From NCBI GenBank assembly GCA_044344945.1, contig JBIJBZ010000001.1:1-64000 (forward strand): a stretch of 64,000 nt of DNA. Direction: 5' to 3'. Origin of the DNA: OMII01 sp044344945 (GTDB lineage Bacteria; Bdellovibrionota_C; UBA2361; OMII01). The notes under the pieces are model-generated. The model saw only the letters and a program-made list of their open reading frames with translations. It was not told where the DNA came from and did not search any database. Below are positions 9,006 to 17,575 of the stretch, piece by piece; within the stretch, counting starts at the first letter, position 1, and each line of letters starts with the position of its first letter. Position numbers and translations under genes: made by a program.

Positions 9006-9899
9006 CTACGCGGCGCGCCTCCGGATCGATAGCAGCCCCTCGGGTCGGATCAAAAGCACTACGAGAATAATGACATAGGCGAAAGCATCCTTATAGCCCG
9101 CCGGTAGAGAGTAGGTAGGACCGAAATCGAGCCCCAACCCGAAATTCTCCACAAATCCGAGAATATAGCACCCGAGGACCGTGCCCCAAACATTTCCGAG
9201 ACCGCCCAATATCAACGCGGCCAACCCCTTCATCGTATATCCATGCCCCATCGTTGGTTGAAGATTCGTCTCATAGCCGATCATGATACCGGCATACATC
9301 GAGAGGAGCGTTCCGAGTACAAAGACCCCAAGTCTAACGTGCGGTACCCGAATAGAGAGCGCCTGCGCTGCCACAAAGCGCTCAGACACCGCACGGACCT
9401 GCCGGCCAAATGAGGTCGCATGCATCAGGCACGCAATCAACGTTAGGATCGCGAATGCTGAGGCGATGATGCCGATCTGAAGTTTTGTGATAAACACGGA
9501 GCCGATCTCAAGGCTCTCTGCTGCTGCACCGCTGTCGAGTGATTTCACATTTACTCCAAACACCATCGAGACCGTCGACTCAAGGATCGTGGCAAGCGCT
9601 AAGGTCGTCACCAGCGGTAGCATCTGGCTGAAGCGTTCGAATGGGAGGATGAAGACAAGCAACACAATCAGGGCAAGCACCGTCATCATGACTGAAGTTC
9701 CTAAAGCTGCCATAGGAACACTTAATCCCAACTCAACGGAATAAAAGTAAAAGAGATAGGCCCCGACCATCATCAGGTGGCCATGAGCAAAGTTTAGGAT
9801 CTTCAAAATACCGTAGGTGAGTGAGAACCCCACTGCTACAAGAGCATAGATGCTCCCCGTAATAAGCGAATGAACGACAAGCTGGGGTACGATTTCCAT
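9006..9899 (-). CDS. livH: Branched-chain amino-acid type ABC permease (LivH-like)
   Basis: The 297-aa membrane protein opens with the typical LivH segment (GSIYALVAVGFSLTYGILKI, then LNFAHGHLMMVGAY). It carries the coupling loop RAVSERFVAAQALSIRV near residues 190-206 and ends with VLLIRPEGLLSIRRR, also typical of the family. It is the first gene of the livHMG operon. The upstream 1.2 kb is repeat-rich and contains a decayed gene, so its promoter lies in variable DNA. Confidence 0.9.
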   Translation of the reverse strand: MEIVPQLVVHSLITGSIYALVAVGFSLTYGILKILNFAHGHLMMVGAYLFYFYSVELGLSVPMAALGTSVMMTVLALIVLLVFILPFERFSQMLPLVTTLALATILESTVSMVFGVNVKSLDSGAAAESLEIGSVFITKLQIGIIASAFAILTLIACLMHATSFGRQVRAVSERFVAAQALSIRVPHVRLGVFVLGTLLSMYAGIMIGYETNLQPTMGHGYTMKGLAALILGGLGNVWGTVLGCYILGFVENFGLGLDFGPTYSLPAGYKDAFAYVIILVVLLIRPEGLLSIRRRAA

Positions 9900-9935
9900 T
9901 GGCAGGAGTGTAGCAATACTTGGCCGACTGGGCTA

Positions 9936-10055
9936 GTCCGCATATTGCATTAAGCCTGCTACTACGAGCGCCGATAACAGCGCTTTTTCGGCTCAAAAAT
10001 CGATTTTCAGACCGGAAGGTATCTCGATACGATTCCGCCCTGAAAATAGTTTTGG
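9936..10055. repeat. Dispersed palindromic repeat, copy 1 (half element)
   Basis: It starts with TAGTCCGCATATTGCATTAA, a variant of the CCGCATATTTCATGAA end shared with copies near 21.0, 25.1 and 38.8 kb. It continues through a shared internal block at about 10008-10053. The block includes a hairpin (CGGAA, GTATCTCGATAC, TTCCG) nearly identical to the one at 21118-21145. The right-hand end (TTCATGAA...GCGGGCTA) is missing, so this looks like a truncated copy. It is probably a non-autonomous element or REP-like sequence; no transposase is present. Confidence 0.6.
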
Positions 10056-10096
10056 CCCATCGTGGAATCGAGTGGGTAAAATTGTTGTTTGCGGGC

Positions 10097-10145
10097 GTGA
10101 ACATGCTCGAGCACGTAAACGTGAACGTACCCGAAAAAGTGTGGT
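10097..10145. repeat. Hexamer palindromic repeat, copy 1
   Basis: It contains GCACGTAAACGTGAACGTAC followed by CCGAAAAAGTGTGG. It matches the inner part of the element at 42371-42428 and, in inverse orientation, that at 10529-10569. RAACGT hexamers repeat in tandem. It lies beside the decayed four-helix-bundle gene. Confidence 0.6.
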
Positions 10146-10194
10146 CACACGCCCTGGAGGCAAAGTTTAGAAAGCATGGCACCAATCCGTGTTA

Positions 10195-10488
10195 GCAAAA
10201 GCTTTCAGGTGCGATATTCGTCCGGGGAGAGGTGGCCAAGGGCGTTAACAAATCAAAGAGGTCACCACACTCCATGACGGACCTCGTGCTATTGAGAAAT
10301 AGTGCCGTTTATCGGCTTGTTTGAGCTTGCCGGCACCTTCGGCGATGTTGCGCACAATCGAAAATGGTGCGCGCTTAAACTGATCTTGGAGTTCTCCGTT
10401 TCCCCTGGGTAGCCGGTCTCAAATCTCAACAGTAGTGACGACGAACTCTAGCAGGGTGGTAACCATCCAATTTTTCGTAATCCAGCAT
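10195..10488 (-). pseudogene. Decayed four-helix-bundle (S23/23S rRNA intervening-sequence type) protein gene
   Basis: Reading the minus strand from an ATG at 10488 gives MLDYEKLDGY and then, in a second frame, LEFVVTTVEI, an in-frame stop, DRLPRGNGELQDQFKRAPFS, IVRNIAEGAGKLKQADKRHY and FSIARG. A third frame continues with VMECGDLFDLL. These are the landmarks of the four-helix-bundle family first known from 23S rRNA intervening sequences (LDYEKLxVY, RAxLSIxxNIAEG, SIARGSxxE). At least two frameshifts and one stop break the gene. It is flanked by inverted copies of a hexamer repeat (10097-10145 and 10529-10569). Confidence 0.75.
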
Positions 10489-10528
10489 ACTACTAGATAT
10501 CGATCGCCGGGGCAGAAAGTTGCTCGAT

Positions 10529-10569
10529 CGGGTATGTTCACGTTCACGTTTACGTTTACGAGCACGTGA
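10529..10569. repeat. Hexamer palindromic repeat, copy 2 (inverted)
   Basis: This is the inverse-orientation copy of the repeat at 10097, expanded by extra hexamers: TTCACG, TTCACG, TTTACG and TTTACG follow CGGGTATG, and it ends with AGCACGTGA. Together with copy 1 it brackets the decayed four-helix-bundle gene. Confidence 0.6.
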
Positions 10570-10771
10570 TTCATCACTGAAAACAATGGATTATGGCCCA
10601 TCAGCAGTCATTGGCACCCACTTGATTCCCCGATGACCCATTTAACATTTCGCACTAAAGAGAACTTAGCGGAGTGGGACCGACGGGGCTACAGAAAAAT
10701 AGCCAGTCTTCGGCAGATATGCAGCTCACTGGAAAAGGTTCAACGTGTACGGACCAGCACAGGACCGCGGA

Positions 10772-10798
10772 GGAGGATTCAGATAATCTGATTCCTCC
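10772..10798 (+). terminator. Hairpin with short T-tract, possible terminator
   Basis: GGAGGA-T-TCAG / CTGA-T-TCCTCC forms a stem of ten pairs with one mismatch and a five-base loop, followed within three bases by CATTTTTC. No intact gene ends just before it on the plus strand, so it may be a remnant or belong to an untranslated transcript. The 360 bases between it and the next gene hold no recognised gene; a TTGACA hexamer lies at 10982-10987 without a good partner box. Confidence 0.4.
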
Positions 10799-11161
10799 CG
10801 CATTTTTCTAGGATTGCCCAGAGATCGGTTGCTAGTGTCGCACTATCGTAATCGAGATGCCGTCACGAACTGTACGGCTTCGATGCTCGATAGTCGAAGA
10901 TTCCGAGCCCTTCTCGGCAACTTCGATTCTTTCACAATCGAATATGGGTAGTTCTACGTTTGTAAGGTTATATTACGTTTTTTGACACCTGGTTGATTGG
11001 CTACTGTGACTCGATACCGAGGTCATCACGACCCTTGATCGCTTTCAAGAGCGATGAAGCGTCGTGACTGACACCGGCCGTATACGCTTTGCGTCTACGA
11101 TCGATTCGGTTTCGACTTTCCACAAACTCACACTCACAATCAACAACACATCAAATAACTC

Positions 11162-12724
11162 ATGAGTACTTCACCCAATTCCCCCTCCTCTGGAGGGGCC
11201 TCGGGACCGGGTAGGTCCACATCCTGGTGGGTCAAGCCTCTGCTCGGCGCCATCGGTTTGGTAGCTCTCAGCTACTTCTTCCCCAACGCCTCTCGCAAGG
11301 TCCAACAGTACGGGTTCCCTGTGGCGCTCGTCAGCGCTGGGATCCTGGTGCCACTTGTTAGCCTCATGTGGATTACCCGACCTGGAGGAAGCAAGCTGCT
11401 TCGTCTCGGCCTGGTCCTTGCGGGGTTCGCTGCGGCTTCCTTCTTCTTCGGACCTGTGATTCGGCCTTGGCTCAAAACCATGACTACCGGATCCTCCAAG
11501 TCCAAGACGATCAAGGATACGTTCCAGAACGCAGTCGAGGGGTTCATCCCGAGCCTCTCACCTAACGATCTGCTGGAAAAGTTGGTTGAACTGGAAGCCG
11601 AAAAACCGGCCACGGTTCAAGATCTCTTCGGTCCGAACAGCATCAAGACCCCGGAGGGAACCCCTCAGTGGTTGGCTAATGCTGCGAGGATTGAGGAGGG
11701 CGTCTGCGAGCTCTTGGTCTTTGTCCGCGACGTGCGTCGCTTGAAGGAGGCCAAGGGGGTCTCTTGGCTTCGGTCTGAGGCTAGTGCGTGGGCCGAATTC
11801 TTCTCCAGCAAGGAGTCGAAAGACGGATCCACCACACCTCTCCGACTCAAGGCCCTCCTCAGTGCGGAGCGCGGTTACACAACCAACCCGTCCTTGCCGG
11901 ACGACGTTGTGCAGCTGTTGAGCCTTCGGGTTGCGGAGGTTGGTGCCCTTTGTCGTCGCATTAACGCCGAGGCCCCCGAGGGGCTTCCGGAGTTGGAGGC
12001 GCGTATCAAAGCCTTTACCGATAGCTGGACGGTGACGTCGAGCGAGCGGTTGGCTGAGACGAGACAAAGGAACAACCGGCGTGCCGAGGTGACTATCCTC
12101 ATGGAGCTGATTGGTAACTTCAATCTGCTTGCAGACCGACTGAAAAACGGTCGATTGAGTCTCCAACAGGACTCATCTGCAACACGAGGTGCTCTCGAAT
12201 CAGAGATCCAGAACGCTTCAGACGCGTTCTACGAGCCTCTGACGACGCGGCAGTTTGCGCAAGCGCTTGCGGCCATTCGCATACTGCAGGATCGGTTGGG
12301 TCCTGAGCCAAAAGCCGCCGCCGAAGGGTTTCGTGCCCTCGAAGCGCGGTTGACGCAGATCAGATCTATCAGCGACCAAAAGGCGTTTGCCAAGGCCGCT
12401 GAGCAGTTGATGATCGACGCCCGGCTCGAATTGGAGTTGCTCGATCGCTCGATTGACTCAGCTGCAGACGCTCTTCCGATCACGAAGAAAGGCCAATTCG
12501 AGGACAAGGTGAAAAGCCGGAAAACCTCGATGAAAGTCGCGCTGCAAAGCGCTCCTTCACTTCAACAGGTTGTTGTTAACAACAGCGCTCTTGACCTCGA
12601 TGCGGATGGCTTCAAACGCTGTCAGCAAAGTACGGTTGAGCTGATCGGTGGGTTTCTTTCAAGTGTGAAGTATTACCAGGACTTCCTCGAGAGCTTGAAA
12701 GCAGCATCCAAGTCGTTTCTGTGA
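11162..12724 (+). CDS. Membrane-anchored protein of unknown function (520 aa)
   Basis: No family was recognised. The N-terminus is Ser/Gly/Pro-rich and is followed by three hydrophobic segments (residues about 23-41, 49-70 and 79-98). The remaining 400 residues are soluble, rich in charged residues, Leu and Ala, and probably mostly helical, with coiled-coil-like stretches such as LLEKLVELEAEKPATV and FRALEARLTQIRSISDQKAF. Many arginines and glutamates and few aromatics suggest a structural or scaffolding role. It stands alone, with repeat-rich DNA upstream and a good terminator downstream. Confidence 0.75.
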   Translation: MSTSPNSPSSGGASGPGRSTSWWVKPLLGAIGLVALSYFFPNASRKVQQYGFPVALVSAGILVPLVSLMWITRPGGSKLLRLGLVLAGFAAASFFFGPVIRPWLKTMTTGSSKSKTIKDTFQNAVEGFIPSLSPNDLLEKLVELEAEKPATVQDLFGPNSIKTPEGTPQWLANAARIEEGVCELLVFVRDVRRLKEAKGVSWLRSEASAWAEFFSSKESKDGSTTPLRLKALLSAERGYTTNPSLPDDVVQLLSLRVAEVGALCRRINAEAPEGLPELEARIKAFTDSWTVTSSERLAETRQRNNRRAEVTILMELIGNFNLLADRLKNGRLSLQQDSSATRGALESEIQNASDAFYEPLTTRQFAQALAAIRILQDRLGPEPKAAAEGFRALEARLTQIRSISDQKAFAKAAEQLMIDARLELELLDRSIDSAADALPITKKGQFEDKVKSRKTSMKVALQSAPSLQQVVVNNSALDLDADGFKRCQQSTVELIGGFLSSVKYYQDFLESLKAASKSFL

Positions 12725-12739
12725 GCGACCAACCACGGT

Positions 12740-12778
12740 GGGTGTTCTTCCTAGTTTTTTAAACGACGTAGAACACCC
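12740..12778 (+). terminator. Rho-independent-like terminator after the 520-aa gene
   Basis: Perfect nine-base arms GGGTGTTCT (12740-12748) and AGAACACCC (12770-12778) enclose a 21-base loop and are followed by ATCCCTTTT. It lies 15 bases after the stop codon. The remaining bases up to 13033 show no recognised gene. Confidence 0.6.
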
Positions 12779-13033
12779 ATCCCTTTTACCCGAAGTTGAA
12801 CTTCACCCTCATCTTTTCACTACCCTTCGCCTACGAAGTAGGCCGAAACATTAGTATGCCAACGAAGGACAAAAGGGCGCAGAGATTCACCCAAGGACCA
12901 GCGTCTTGCCGTAATACCCGTAGAACTCTCCGTCTCAGCAACATTGGCGGCGAGGGTGGATTGCGAGAGTCTGTCGAAACCGGCAGATTGAGGATGCGTG
13001 ACGTGGCCAACCCGCCCTATTTGCAGGAGTGGG

Positions 13034-13916
13034 ATGGTGCTTGGAATTATGATGGCGGGGCTAGGAGAAATTCTTTCTAGCTTCGCAGACACGGGCAAGA
13101 AGGCGCTCGCTACAACGTTCTCGCCCGAGGCGATTATCATCATCACCAGAACAAGTGGTATTATCGTGAACATCACGTACCTATCCTTCATAGGTTTTCC
13201 GGAGGTTCAGTGGCGCGCACCCTTTCTACCTGCTCTTGCACTCGGCATGCTGGGAGCGGCCGGTGAGGCGCTCTTTATGTACGGCTGCGAGGCACCGACC
13301 TCTCACTCGCCACACCGCTACTCGCGTTAACGCCGGTAGTCGCTGGGCTTCTCGGCTATCTCTGGTTCGGTGAGATTCTTAGCAATATTGCTGGACTCAG
13401 CGTTGTGGCCACTATAGTCGGCGCTTACCTACTCAACGTGGAAGGACCCGTGGGCCGCAATGTTTTTCTACCAATCATAAAACTGCTTGGAGATCGCAGT
13501 TACCTACTCATTCTACTGGCCGTTGAGACAGGATGCGTTTTTTTGTCGGGCAGGAGTACGGATTCTTGCACAGCTCACCAGTTTTCTTCGGGACGCTCAT
13601 GCTCTTCGTTAACTGGATTATCTTCGGGCTCTGCACCTTAGTTAAGGGAGTTCGCGCGAGTGATGCGCCGACAGACGGTCGGACGTTGGGCCTAATTGCG
13701 CTCACAGGCCTTACCTGGGCCGGTGGGATGACATTAGTGTGTACTTCATTCCACTATACCTTGGCTGCGTATGTGAGTAGTGCGCAGCAGATCCAAATTC
13801 CTGCCGCAATTGTACTTGGTGCCAAGTGTCGAGGTGAGGATTCCTTCAAGCAGCGCCTGACAGCGGAATTAATCATGATGGTGAGTGTCGTAATGATATC
13901 GCTTGGCGCGGGGTAA
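13034..13916 (+). pseudogene. EamA/DMT-type transporter gene broken by two frameshifts
   Basis: Starting at ATG 13034 (AGGAG five bases upstream), frame one gives MVLGIMMAGLGEILSSFAD and hydrophobic helices up to EALFMYGCE. The reading then moves to another frame that gives LATPLLALTPVVAGLLGYLW, FGEILSNIAG and so on, and near a run of seven T residues at about 13540 to a third frame (VGQEYGFLHSSPVFFGTLM to the stop at 13916). Joined, the pieces make a roughly 290-residue, ten-helix protein with the EamA hallmark of conserved P and E in PLLALTPV...GE. Either a real pseudogene or assembly errors; the poly-T position is a typical slippage site. Confidence 0.7.
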
Positions 13917-13924
13917 TTGAGTAG

Positions 13925-15388
13925 CTATCGCTGTGCACGCCGGCCAAAACTCTTAACAAACCGACTCAATGCGCTCTTTCGCCCCCCAAACACTCTACGA
14001 ACGAAGCTATCCACAATTGGCTTGAGCTTTTGATAGACGGTTCGATCGTCGTGAAATAATGGCTCAAACTCTTTTCCCTCGGGTATTCCTGCTTCCCTCT
14101 TGAGTCTAGCGATCATTGCTGACTCCCCTAAGTATCGTAGCGCAGTAACTACCTCCCTACCGAACGGATGTGTGAGGATACTTTGAGGCTGGAGAGTGAG
14201 GAGAAAATCTCGACCACGATGGAGCATAATCCTCTGGTTGCCCGTGATGATAACAGCCTCCTGAATATCTACCCCTGGTGCATCGGAGGAGATGATCCCA
14301 TGATAGCCCGCGGCTGCCACCTCACTCTGCCATCGGTTGTCATTGAGCCCGCCTTTGTAGCCTAGTCTCTGCAGATACGTATGGAATCGTTGTAAATTTT
14401 CCTGTGCGACTCTCAGGAATCTAGTAGGCGCAACGAAATCAAAGACAAGTAACTCCGTGCCATGTCCAAGGTAGGAAGTGGGATTCGCCGAGCAGTAAGC
14501 ACCTGGCCCTAGCAGAGCCATCTCTCTGGGCCTGAGCTTGGCGTAGCACTCGTCGCCAAACACGACTGTTTGTTGGTCTCCTAAAAGGCGTTGCGCCCGT
14601 CTCTCGGTGCCCCAGCCATACAGCTTCGTGCCTTCGGGAAGAACCGTAATCGACACGAAATCTTGGTCCAAGACAAGGGGTATTCTTGAGGAGGTAACGA
14701 AGTATCTGCGCGTGTCGCTGGCATCGGTTTTGACCTGTCGACCAGACGGAAAGAGGTACCGAGCCTCGCGGTCCAACTTGAGCAAGAGCAGATCGGACGC
14801 GCCATCCTGATGCATCCGAGAAATTTTCTGATTGTAGTGCGTGATTATCTCAAGTCCGGTTTCTGATCCCTCTGCCATTCGTCTCAATAGAGAAGGAGCA
14901 TTAAAGAAGCTGCTCTCAGGGTGAGAAATGCGCGCACTCGTCGTGCGTGGTACATCAACCTTTGTGTAATCGCCGGGATACTCAATCACCTGGAGATTGG
15001 TCCATCCATTTTTCTTCGCATATTCAGATACCACTTGAGCGACCTCGGCAGTTGCAGCTGGCTCAAGATCGTTAAGATAGATGATACCCTTATCCCCCTT
15101 TGCACCAACTAGTTTGGCCAGATGTTTCAACAGGTGATCGTGTTGCTTCTCTGATGGAGTAAATCGCGTTTCCACGGTAGCGCGCAGAGACCCGTAGTTT
15201 GCGGCCCCCCATTCCATGTGAGACCACATTGCCGAACTATCAACGCGTCCCCCAATTGGAGCTGTCAACGCTTGGAACTGATAGTTGGCCTCCGTCTGTG
15301 AGGACTCAGCGGGCTGCTCCCACGGAACTAAAGGGGGCCGGACACCCCCACCAGGGTTAGGTTCTCGTTGGTCTTTTAAATCATGCAT
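13925..15388 (-). CDS. Unknown protein (487 aa) with a possible ADP-ribosyltransferase-like C-terminal region
   Basis: The start is ATG 15388, which overlaps the end of the preceding gene in ATGCATGA; an in-frame ATG further upstream would overlap by 113 bases. Residues about 75-190 look like an alpha/beta domain (KGIIYLNDLEP, LQVIEYPGDYTKVDV). Residues about 250-390 hold LYGWGT (256), a Gly/Tyr segment GPGAYCSANPTSYLG (294-308), GYHGII (361) and EAVII (377). That order (an LYxGT-like strand, a GxGxYxS loop, a GYDGI-like strand and a late Glu) recalls ADP-ribosyltransferase folds, but the match is by eye only. The C-terminus is basic. No signal peptide or membrane segment is visible. Confidence 0.65.
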   Translation of the reverse strand: MHDLKDQREPNPGGGVRPPLVPWEQPAESSQTEANYQFQALTAPIGGRVDSSAMWSHMEWGAANYGSLRATVETRFTPSEKQHDHLLKHLAKLVGAKGDKGIIYLNDLEPAATAEVAQVVSEYAKKNGWTNLQVIEYPGDYTKVDVPRTTSARISHPESSFFNAPSLLRRMAEGSETGLEIITHYNQKISRMHQDGASDLLLLKLDREARYLFPSGRQVKTDASDTRRYFVTSSRIPLVLDQDFVSITVLPEGTKLYGWGTERRAQRLLGDQQTVVFGDECYAKLRPREMALLGPGAYCSANPTSYLGHGTELLVFDFVAPTRFLRVAQENLQRFHTYLQRLGYKGGLNDNRWQSEVAAAGYHGIISSDAPGVDIQEAVIITGNQRIMLHRGRDFLLTLQPQSILTHPFGREVVTALRYLGESAMIARLKREAGIPEGKEFEPLFHDDRTVYQKLKPIVDSFVRRVFGGRKSALSRFVKSFGRRAQR

Positions 15389-15953
15389 GGCTGATATGCT
15401 CAAATGTGAGACAAGAGTACTCCTGTAATCTAGGGTCAAGGGCTCCGCTTGATTTGCACAGAAAACTGCATGGCTGGTCTCGACGCTGCTCAAGCCTTAC
15501 GCTTAGTTTTGCACTCTTCATCGCATCCGTTCGATCTACGGGACCGAACCAACCTTCTGACTGAGCTGAGATGAAGAAGATTGATTTGTCTTCTGCTAGG
15601 CAATCAGCAAGCTCTCCAAAGATTGATCCAATGTCTGGGTTAGGCCGAATATCTCCATCACCATCGCACAGGAGTGCAAACGGGCGCTCCGTAGGCCGCA
15701 CAGCGATGATGTACTCGTGAATCTGCGCGACAACTTTTGAGACTACGGTCGAGTCGATTACGTTGATGCTTTCCGCACCCCGCAACGTCATTATCACTGC
15801 CTCCTCGCTTGTGAGTGGGGTCATGCGCTTCTGCCAAAGTTTGAGATCGCTACCGATGCAATGTGCCCTAGCTGGCGCCTCAGTCGACTGAACCATTAGG
15901 GTGGTTTGCTGTGCCTCTTGACGTACAACGTTAGTTCCCTTGCTTGGTCCCAT
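15381..15953 (-). CDS. Unknown protein (190 aa), coupled to the 487-aa gene
   Basis: No family was recognised. Residues about 45-80 and 90-125 look like alternating strands and helices. The motif FALLCDGDGDIRPNPDIGS (near residue 93) is acidic and Gly-rich, followed by FFISAQSEGWFG, which suggests a Rossmann-like or TOPRIM/phosphatase-like strand-loop with Asp ligands, though this is not proven. The stop overlaps the next start (ATGCATGA), so the two products are likely made together. A 9-base-arm inverted repeat lies directly before its start codon. Confidence 0.6.
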   Translation of the reverse strand: MGPSKGTNVVRQEAQQTTLMVQSTEAPARAHCIGSDLKLWQKRMTPLTSEEAVIMTLRGAESINVIDSTVVSKVVAQIHEYIIAVRPTERPFALLCDGDGDIRPNPDIGSIFGELADCLAEDKSIFFISAQSEGWFGPVDRTDAMKSAKLSVRLEQRRDQPCSFLCKSSGALDPRLQEYSCLTFEHISHA

Positions 15954-16006
15954 AGAACGAAGTCCCCGGCGCTTGTTGTCGATTGTTTGGAACGGCGCTT
16001 CGTTCT
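15954..16006 (-). promoter_or_regulatory. Inverted repeat upstream of the coupled unknown pair
   Basis: Arms AGAACGAAG (15954-15962) and CTTCGTTCT (15998-16006) are perfect complements separated by 35 bases, immediately before the ATG at 15953. In the mRNA this would be a leader hairpin; in DNA it may be an operator. Function is inferred from position only. Confidence 0.35.
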
Positions 16007-16189
16007 GGTTATGAAGTATTTGAGAGAAAAGAGTCCTAAGTTACAACCACACGCCATGCGAAGGCCGGCTTGGAGAAGGCAGTACTCAGGCTTTCCTCCA
16101 GGAATTACACGGTTTTATGGACTAAGTTGGTCCGACATCCGACCGGGGGGCTCGACTGGTAGAAGGTTCCGTTTGCCTGTTTAGGGTCT

Positions 16190-16355
16190 GCCCTTACCGT
16201 CTGTCAATTGCAGAGCCAGAGAGTGCTGATAGGGAGCTCGTGTTGAGCGAAGACTTTCACATTCAAATCTCCGCCGAAGATTGGCGGACCTCATAGTACG
16301 AATCGTTTGGATTAGAGGTACATTTAGCTTGTCGGAGAAGCCTCTCAAGAGTTCG
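16190..16355 (-). pseudogene. Decayed copy of the 3' end of the 444-aa gene at 17576-18910
   Basis: Minus-strand translation gives TLERLLRQAK, CTSNPNDSYYEVRQ and, after a frameshift and stop codons, VKVFAQHELPISTLWLCN and QTVR. The intact gene reads TLETLLRKAQ, a PDPTGTKYTIRK segment, VKVLAENNLTIITHNALWLCN and LQTGEA at the same places. The nucleotide matches include CAGAGCCAGAGAG and CTCTCAAGAGTT-type blocks. Only the C-terminal 60 or so codons remain. The rest of the 15954-16547 gap shows no recognised gene. Confidence 0.75.
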
Positions 16356-16547
16356 TTCTGTAATCCAAAAACTCAAGGCCAGCCGATGCCCCTGCAGGGA
16401 GCAGCTCTCATCCAACCCGGAAAGACAAATATGCTCACACAGCCTGGCCCGTTGAACTGCTTATACAAAGGCGCGGGATCTCACTATTCCTCACCGTTGG
16501 GTGTTTCGTGGTAGTGTGCAGTAATCTAACTTCATACAACACCTATC

Positions 16548-17249
16548 ATGATTACAGTCCTCTTTGGGCCCCCCTGCGTAGGAAAAGGAACCGTAGCGAG
16601 GGAGCTCTGCTCCGACTCCGCGTACGTGCTCATTCCCGCCGGTGAATTACTTCGCTGCATTCAAGGGCAACCAAGCTTAATAAACCTGAGCGCCCATCCG
16701 AGCGGTCCTCAATTGAGGGCGGCCTGGGAGCCGGCCTATGCCGAACTCCTAAACTCAGGTCGATTCCTCCCCGATGACTACGTCATTCGGCTCGTGGACC
16801 TGTACAAGGCAGGATTCCCCAGCAGTTCCAAATTTCTCTATGACGGATTCCCGCGCAACCTTTCCCAGGTGATTGCGCTTGACCTCTCTCTGCGCCAATC
16901 AGGGCACAATCCGAAAGACCTACAATTCATTACCCTCGAAGCTCCCGATGAGAAACTGAAAGAGCGAAATCACCTGCGGTTTATGACGGGACAACGGGCA
17001 GATGACGATCCTGCGACCTTTGCTGATCGCCTGCGCACATATCGTCAGAGCGCCGTGGATATCTGTCACTATTACCGAAAAAGCGGACGAGAAATTGAGA
17101 TCGATGCAGGTGGGACCATTCAAGAAACGGTAGTAAAGCTGCGAAAGGAGCTCGGACGTTCGTATGCTGTCTCCCTGCCACTCCTTCCACCTATTTCAGA
17201 GAGTTACTCGCCAGGCGATCGACAACGCGCACGGGCGGTTAATCCCTGA
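16548..17249 (+). CDS. Adenylate-kinase-like nucleoside monophosphate kinase (233 aa)
   Basis: The P-loop GPPCVGKG is at residues 7-14, followed by AGELLR (31-36), DGFPRN (99-104) and the LID-region basic/acidic set QRADDDPATFADRLRTYR (149-166). All are landmarks of the adenylate kinase family, which transfers phosphate from ATP to AMP or a related NMP. It differs from housekeeping Adk in spacing, in lacking an inserted zinc or long LID domain, and in a 30-residue C-terminal Pro/Ser-rich tail. It is probably a paralogue with a special role. It sits between an unknown gene and a decayed piece of that same gene. No clear ribosome site precedes the ATG. Confidence 0.8.
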   Translation: MITVLFGPPCVGKGTVARELCSDSAYVLIPAGELLRCIQGQPSLINLSAHPSGPQLRAAWEPAYAELLNSGRFLPDDYVIRLVDLYKAGFPSSSKFLYDGFPRNLSQVIALDLSLRQSGHNPKDLQFITLEAPDEKLKERNHLRFMTGQRADDDPATFADRLRTYRQSAVDICHYYRKSGREIEIDAGGTIQETVVKLRKELGRSYAVSLPLLPPISESYSPGDRQRARAVNP

Positions 17250-17284
17250 TTCGACGTTCCACATGATGCGACAATCGCCCTGTA

Positions 17285-17443
17285 ATGTTCACTCACGCGT
17301 GCCTGCGATGTGAAAAAGCGATGCAACTGCCGAGCCGCATGTATCGCCTCAATCTTTACTATGCCTCTGCGCTCCTCGTTGCTTTCCTGACCTTACGCAC
17401 CCTACGCGCGCTAATCAATAAACTGGGCGATGGACGGGAATAG
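17285..17443 (+). CDS. Possible small CxxC membrane protein (52 aa)
   Basis: A 52-codon frame begins MFTHACLRCEKAMQLPSRMY and continues into a hydrophobic helix (LYYASALLVAFLTLRTLRAL) with a basic end. The CLRC pair resembles half of a zinc ribbon, followed by a single membrane segment. It lies 35 bases after the adenylate-kinase-like gene on the same strand. There is no strong ribosome site, so it may be chance. Confidence 0.3.
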   Translation: MFTHACLRCEKAMQLPSRMYRLNLYYASALLVAFLTLRTLRALINKLGDGRE

Positions 17444-17575
17444 GTCATCCAAACTCAAGCGAACGTGTTGGACCGTAAACTCGCGATTGACCCGGCCAGG
17501 CGAGCTGAATACTGGAGCGCCACGAATCCATAACACTCATCAATTTACGAACTCCTCAAGAAGGGCACTAGCGAG

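Noticed and set aside
10419..10601. Minus frame with a VNVNVNV stretch
   Set aside because: It is the translation of the RAACGT hexamer repeat and overlaps the dead four-helix-bundle gene.
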